DNA of 64,000 nt from Setomelanomma holmii (taxonomy: Eukaryota; Ascomycota; Dothideomycetes; Pleosporales; Phaeosphaeriaceae), in NCBI GenBank assembly GCA_010015745.1, contig ML978191.1, positions 62,001 to 126,000 on the forward strand. Reading direction: 5' to 3'. The notes under the pieces are model-generated. The model searched no databases and was not told the origin of the DNA. It saw only the letters and a list, made by a program, of their open reading frames with translations. This document shows positions 60,564 through 64,000 of the stretch, one piece after another. Position 1 is the stretch's first letter. Every line of letters begins with the position of its first letter. Both the position numbers and the translations under genes were made by a program.

Positions 60564-61288
60564 GAGTTATGGTCTAACCTTTATGTCTATATGTACAACA
60601 GTTACTGGCGCCTTTGTTTTTCCTCGCCAGGTATGCATCTAGTAGATTCTAATTCACTTTTTGAGTACAGTCAGATCTGATAAAACGAGTTGAGTCTCCA
60701 AGAGGTCACATAGCACGGATGTCAAATTCCAATCCCGCCTTTCAATGGCTGTGGTTGGGCCGAGAAGTGCTTACATCAAACTGTGCCTTGCTCGGCGACG
60801 AGGCTGCCTACGAGTTGATTTCAATCTATCTCCATCTTGCTGCGGTGGCGCAAACATATTTTACATGAATTCAAAATCAAGCTTCATGCTCATGACAATA
60901 AAATTGACCACAGGCGTTCTGGAAACATTGGTGAGACGCACAACGGACGCGACCAATAAAGTGCTAGCGCCTCCGCCTCCAAAGCACCTCCAGGCATTTT
61001 CTCGCTTCGATCAATAGCAACCGCGAACAACACGTCCCGCCGCAACCGCCTCACACCCACCTCGACCCTTCCGCCAAACATCTTACACTAGGCAAAAAAG
61101 TTTAGCGACTGTATCTTTCACAGAATTCGCCCGGTGCGACTTCGATCCATCGACCCCACGCCTTTCACTTCACGGCCGCCCACCAATAATCACGACTACT
61201 CTCGCACACAACTCCTCGTCCACTTGCGGCGCTATTTGGCTATCGACAGCACCCTAATCTCTCTACACCACAACTTCACAACCTCACC
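60564..61288. other. Intergenic region, ERG9 3' flank and eIF4E promoter
   Basis: No gene was recognised. About 61090-61288 is C/A- and CT-rich leader sequence for eIF4E. Confidence 0.5.
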
Positions 61289-62158
61289 ATGGCCGACGTC
61301 GCGACTGCACCGAAGGCTGACCAGCAGGTCCCGCTGGACACGATCCCCATCTCGCCAACCGAAGGCTCAGGCGACAGCACGGAGAAGTCTGCCACCAGCA
61401 ACACCACAGCCGAGAGCGAGATCCGTACCGTCTTCCACGACCCCGAGAACTTCAATGTCAAACATCCTCTAATGAACACCTGGACGCTATGGTTCACCAA
61501 GCCTCCCAGCGGCAAGGTGAGCAGCAGCATGCACCCGCAATGTTGCCGGATTTCGCTAACAACTATAGGGCGACAACTGGAACGAGTTGCTCAAAGAGGT
61601 CATCTCGTTCGATTCCGTGGAGGAGTTCTGGGGCATCTACGTAGGTGTCCCTGGTGGTTATGCAAAGGCCTTTACTGACAAATACAGAACAACATCACAC
61701 CAACATCCGACCTCGCACTGAAGTCCGACTACCATCTCTTCAAGAAGGGCGTGCGGCCAGAGTGGGAAGACTCGCAGAACAAGCACGGCGGCAAGTGGGC
61801 GTTCCAGTTCAAGGACAAGAAGGCGATCAACATCGATGCTCTCTGGCTCCACGTTATGCTTGCAGCCATCGGCGAGAACCTTGAGGATGAGGATGACAAC
61901 GAGGTCATGGGCGTGGTCGTCAACGTTAGGCGAGGCTTCTACCGTATTGGTCTCTGGACACGCTCCGTTGGCCGTGCCCTTCCAGGCGACCAAGGTAAGG
62001 GCCGGACTGCCGAGCAGGGCAAGGAGGCTCTTCAGAAGATCGGTAAGCGGTTCAAGCAGGCTCTCCAGCTCAAGGACAACGAGGCGGTCGAGTTCTCTGG
62101 CCACACTGATGCCGCTCATGCGGGTAGCACACGTGCGAAGGCCAAGTTCACTGTCTAA
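61289..62158 (+). CDS. eIF4E: Translation initiation factor eIF4E (cap-binding protein)
   Basis: Exons 61289-61516, 61569-61640 and 61688-62158 give 256 residues. The core begins at KHPLMNTWTLWFTKPPSGK and continues with GDNWNELLKEVISFDSVEEF, WGIYNNITPTSDLALKSDY, LFKKGVRPEWEDSQNKHGGK and DALWLHVMLAAIGENL; the Trp residues that stack on the mRNA cap are kept. The first 55 residues are Ser/Thr/Ala-rich and disordered. The introns are 52 and 47 nt in phase 0. Confidence 0.96.
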
Positions 62159-62702
62159 GGACCGGACCGCAGACTTCGCTGCTACGTTTGAGCAGCGGAA
62201 CAATGGTGCCTGGCACTCGCACTAGCGCATCTACGTTTCTTCGAGCATTCCGCGCACTCCAGATCACCGACTGCGCGAGGTAGTTTATGCCCTGTTTTGA
62301 CTAAAAGTACATGGATTACTGGGTCACGATCATGGGATCGGTTTCTGGCACTATGCATGGGCGGCGACAGGTGATATGGGTTTTCTGACATGATTCATCT
62401 GGCCATGAGAGTTATACCCCGACTCGGTGGGTGTTTGATAGACCTGAGCTCTATTATGTGGCATATCTACGATTGAGAAACACATGTAAACTCTGTCTGT
62501 TGCCAAGCGAGTTAGCTGCCACGCGTAACATGGCCGAGCACAAACAGCCTTGGTGAAGTGACGTAACAAGCAGTGGCTTTGCCGGAAGCCGCGCCACAGG
62601 CCTGGGGGAATTTCATGTGCATGCCCGCCTTACCACGCGCCAGCCGCAGATTCTTGAACTCGCAACTTCCTACACTCTACCCACATATCGCTACCCACAA
62701 TC
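62159..62702. other. Intergenic region, DnaJ gene promoter
   Basis: No gene was recognised. Confidence 0.5.
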
Positions 62703-64000
62703 ATGGTCGTAGAAACAGCATACTATGACGCCCTTGGTGTGCCACCGACAGCCACCGAACTTGAAATCAAGAAGGCGTACCGGAAGCTTGCTATCAAACT
62801 ACATCCCGGTAAACAGCGCGAACGCAGCTACTTGTATACAAGGGACTGACAGTTGAAACAGACAAGAACCCCGGCGATGAGACGGCCCATGCAAAGTTCC
62901 AAGAAGTACGTCTAATATCTACCTAAAGCTGGCATGCAAAGCCATTTTAGCAACACGATCGCGATGCGGGGTTGACACCATGACAGATCGGAGAAGCCTA
63001 CCAAATCCTGAGCGACGACCAGCTGCGAGCAGCATATGACAAATATGGAAAGGAAGGAGCTATGCCCAGTAGCGGCTTTGGTATGAGGAACACAAGGGAA
63101 ACATCAGTTGCGGCGCGCTGACTAGGCTACAGAGGATCCGTCGGAGTTCTTCACCATGATCTTTGGTGGAGAAGCCTTCGTAGACTGGTACGACATGCTC
63201 TTCGGCGCGAAACGAAGTTCACAATGAATCCAGAGGCGCTGACTGCCACAGGATCGGCGAGATATCCCTAATGAAGGACTTGACTAAGACTATGGAGATC
63301 TCCATGCGCGAGATGGAGGAGCAAGAGGCTGCAGCGGCCCAAGCTGAGAAGGCAGAGGCTTCGAGCTCTGCTGCCGCTGACCAAACAACGGGCACCGTTT
63401 CCACCCCTGGCACGTCCGACACAGCATCTCCAAGTGCTGCCGCCAAGGCCAAGGAGGCAGAGGCGGAAGCTGAGCGAGCGAAGACACATGCTGCAGACGC
63501 ACCACCAGCATATGGCGCTCCACCACCTACTTACGCTGAGCCTGCCGCCGAACCACCTCTAGCAGCGGGTACGACATCTCTGCCATCCGTGTCTGGGACA
63601 AGCACGCCGAAACGAGGAGCCGTACCGATTCGAGCTGCTATAATGGACAAGTCGGAGGAAGAGGCACGAATGGAGGCAGCAGGCATGACTGATGCAGAGA
63701 AGGAACTACGCGAGAAGCAGAAGAGGAAGGCGGGGCTAACAAAAGAGCAGCGAGAAGAACTTGCGGCGTACGAATTGGAGCGAAAGAAGATCCGAGAAGA
63801 GCGCATTGCCAATCTCTCAAAGAAGCTTACCGATCGCATCTCCGTCTGGACAGAAACCGACAAAGCATCCGACGTCACTGCTGCCTTCAAGGAGAAGATC
63901 CATCTCGAGATCGAGAACCTCAAGATGGAGTCATTCGGTCTAGAGATCTTACACGCCATTGGCGCAACATATATCATGAAGGCATCATCATTCCTCAAGT
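62703..64000 (+). CDS. DnaJ (Hsp40) protein with DnaJ-X-type C-terminal region, 3' truncated by the window
   Basis: Exons 62703-62808, 62862-62905, 62987-63080, 63133-63187 and 63252 to beyond 64000 give 349 visible residues. The J domain covers about residues 5-75, with the HPD motif (34-36) formed across intron 1 and DKNPGDETAHAKFQE, IGEAYQILSDDQLRAAYDKY after it. EDPSEFFTMIFGGEAFVDWI follows, as in Caj1/Djp1-type proteins. Then comes a long Ala/Glu/Pro-rich linker and a helical charged region (KQKRKAGLTKEQREELAAYE) that starts the DnaJ-X domain. It should be an Hsp70 co-chaperone; yeast relatives act in the cytosol and in peroxisomal import. The frame runs open to the window end. Confidence 0.9.

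Overview
The window is nuclear DNA of a filamentous ascomycete, most likely a Dothideomycete (the class is inferred from protein style and cannot be fixed without a search). Genes are split by short introns, about 45-80 nt, with GT donors (often GTATGT, GTAAGT or GTGAGT), CTAAC/CTAAT branch sites and AG acceptors. The encoded set is a typical fungal one: PIL1 eisosome protein, RTC5, SAM37, UTP4, Sec61-gamma, squalene synthase and eIF4E. Genes stand alone on both strands with no operons. No rRNA, tRNA, transposon or CRISPR array was recognised. Almost all CDS entries below are spliced models, with exon limits given in the evidence.

Layout. 1-6.1 kb: a 3' gene fragment, an unknown protein with internal repeats, and a large zinc-finger/E2 ubiquitin-conjugating protein with an RGG tail. 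6.6-15.1 kb: mitochondrial bL36, then on the minus strand RTC5, a Gfo/Idh/MocA oxidoreductase, PIL1 and SAM37. 15.3-16.3 kb: a conserved-looking nuclear protein of unknown role. 16.3-23.5 kb: a gene-poor stretch holding one candidate 34-residue microprotein. 23.5-29.3 kb: an alpha/beta hydrolase, a two-domain 3-hydroxyacid dehydrogenase and a secreted GH5 glucanase. 30.5-39.1 kb: a CFIm68-like RNA-binding protein, SSS1, a DCAF11-type WD40 protein and UTP4. 39.1-44.6 kb: a second gene-poor stretch that probably includes a long leader of a G1 cyclin. 44.6-49.7 kb: the cyclin, a small membrane protein and an MFS transporter. 49.7-57.9 kb: two decayed genes, one large (C2H2 finger plus C-terminal membrane domain) and one WSC-domain gene. 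58.9-64 kb: squalene synthase, eIF4E and the start of a DnaJ protein.

No metabolic cluster or defence-like system stands out; most genes are core cell biology. The strongest oddities are the two neighbouring pseudogenes among otherwise intact genes, the E2 protein that also carries a cysteine-rich zinc-binding-like region, the GH5 enzyme with a bacterial-looking CBM_X2/CBM46-like tail, and the small proline-rich ORF in the 7 kb gene-poor region.
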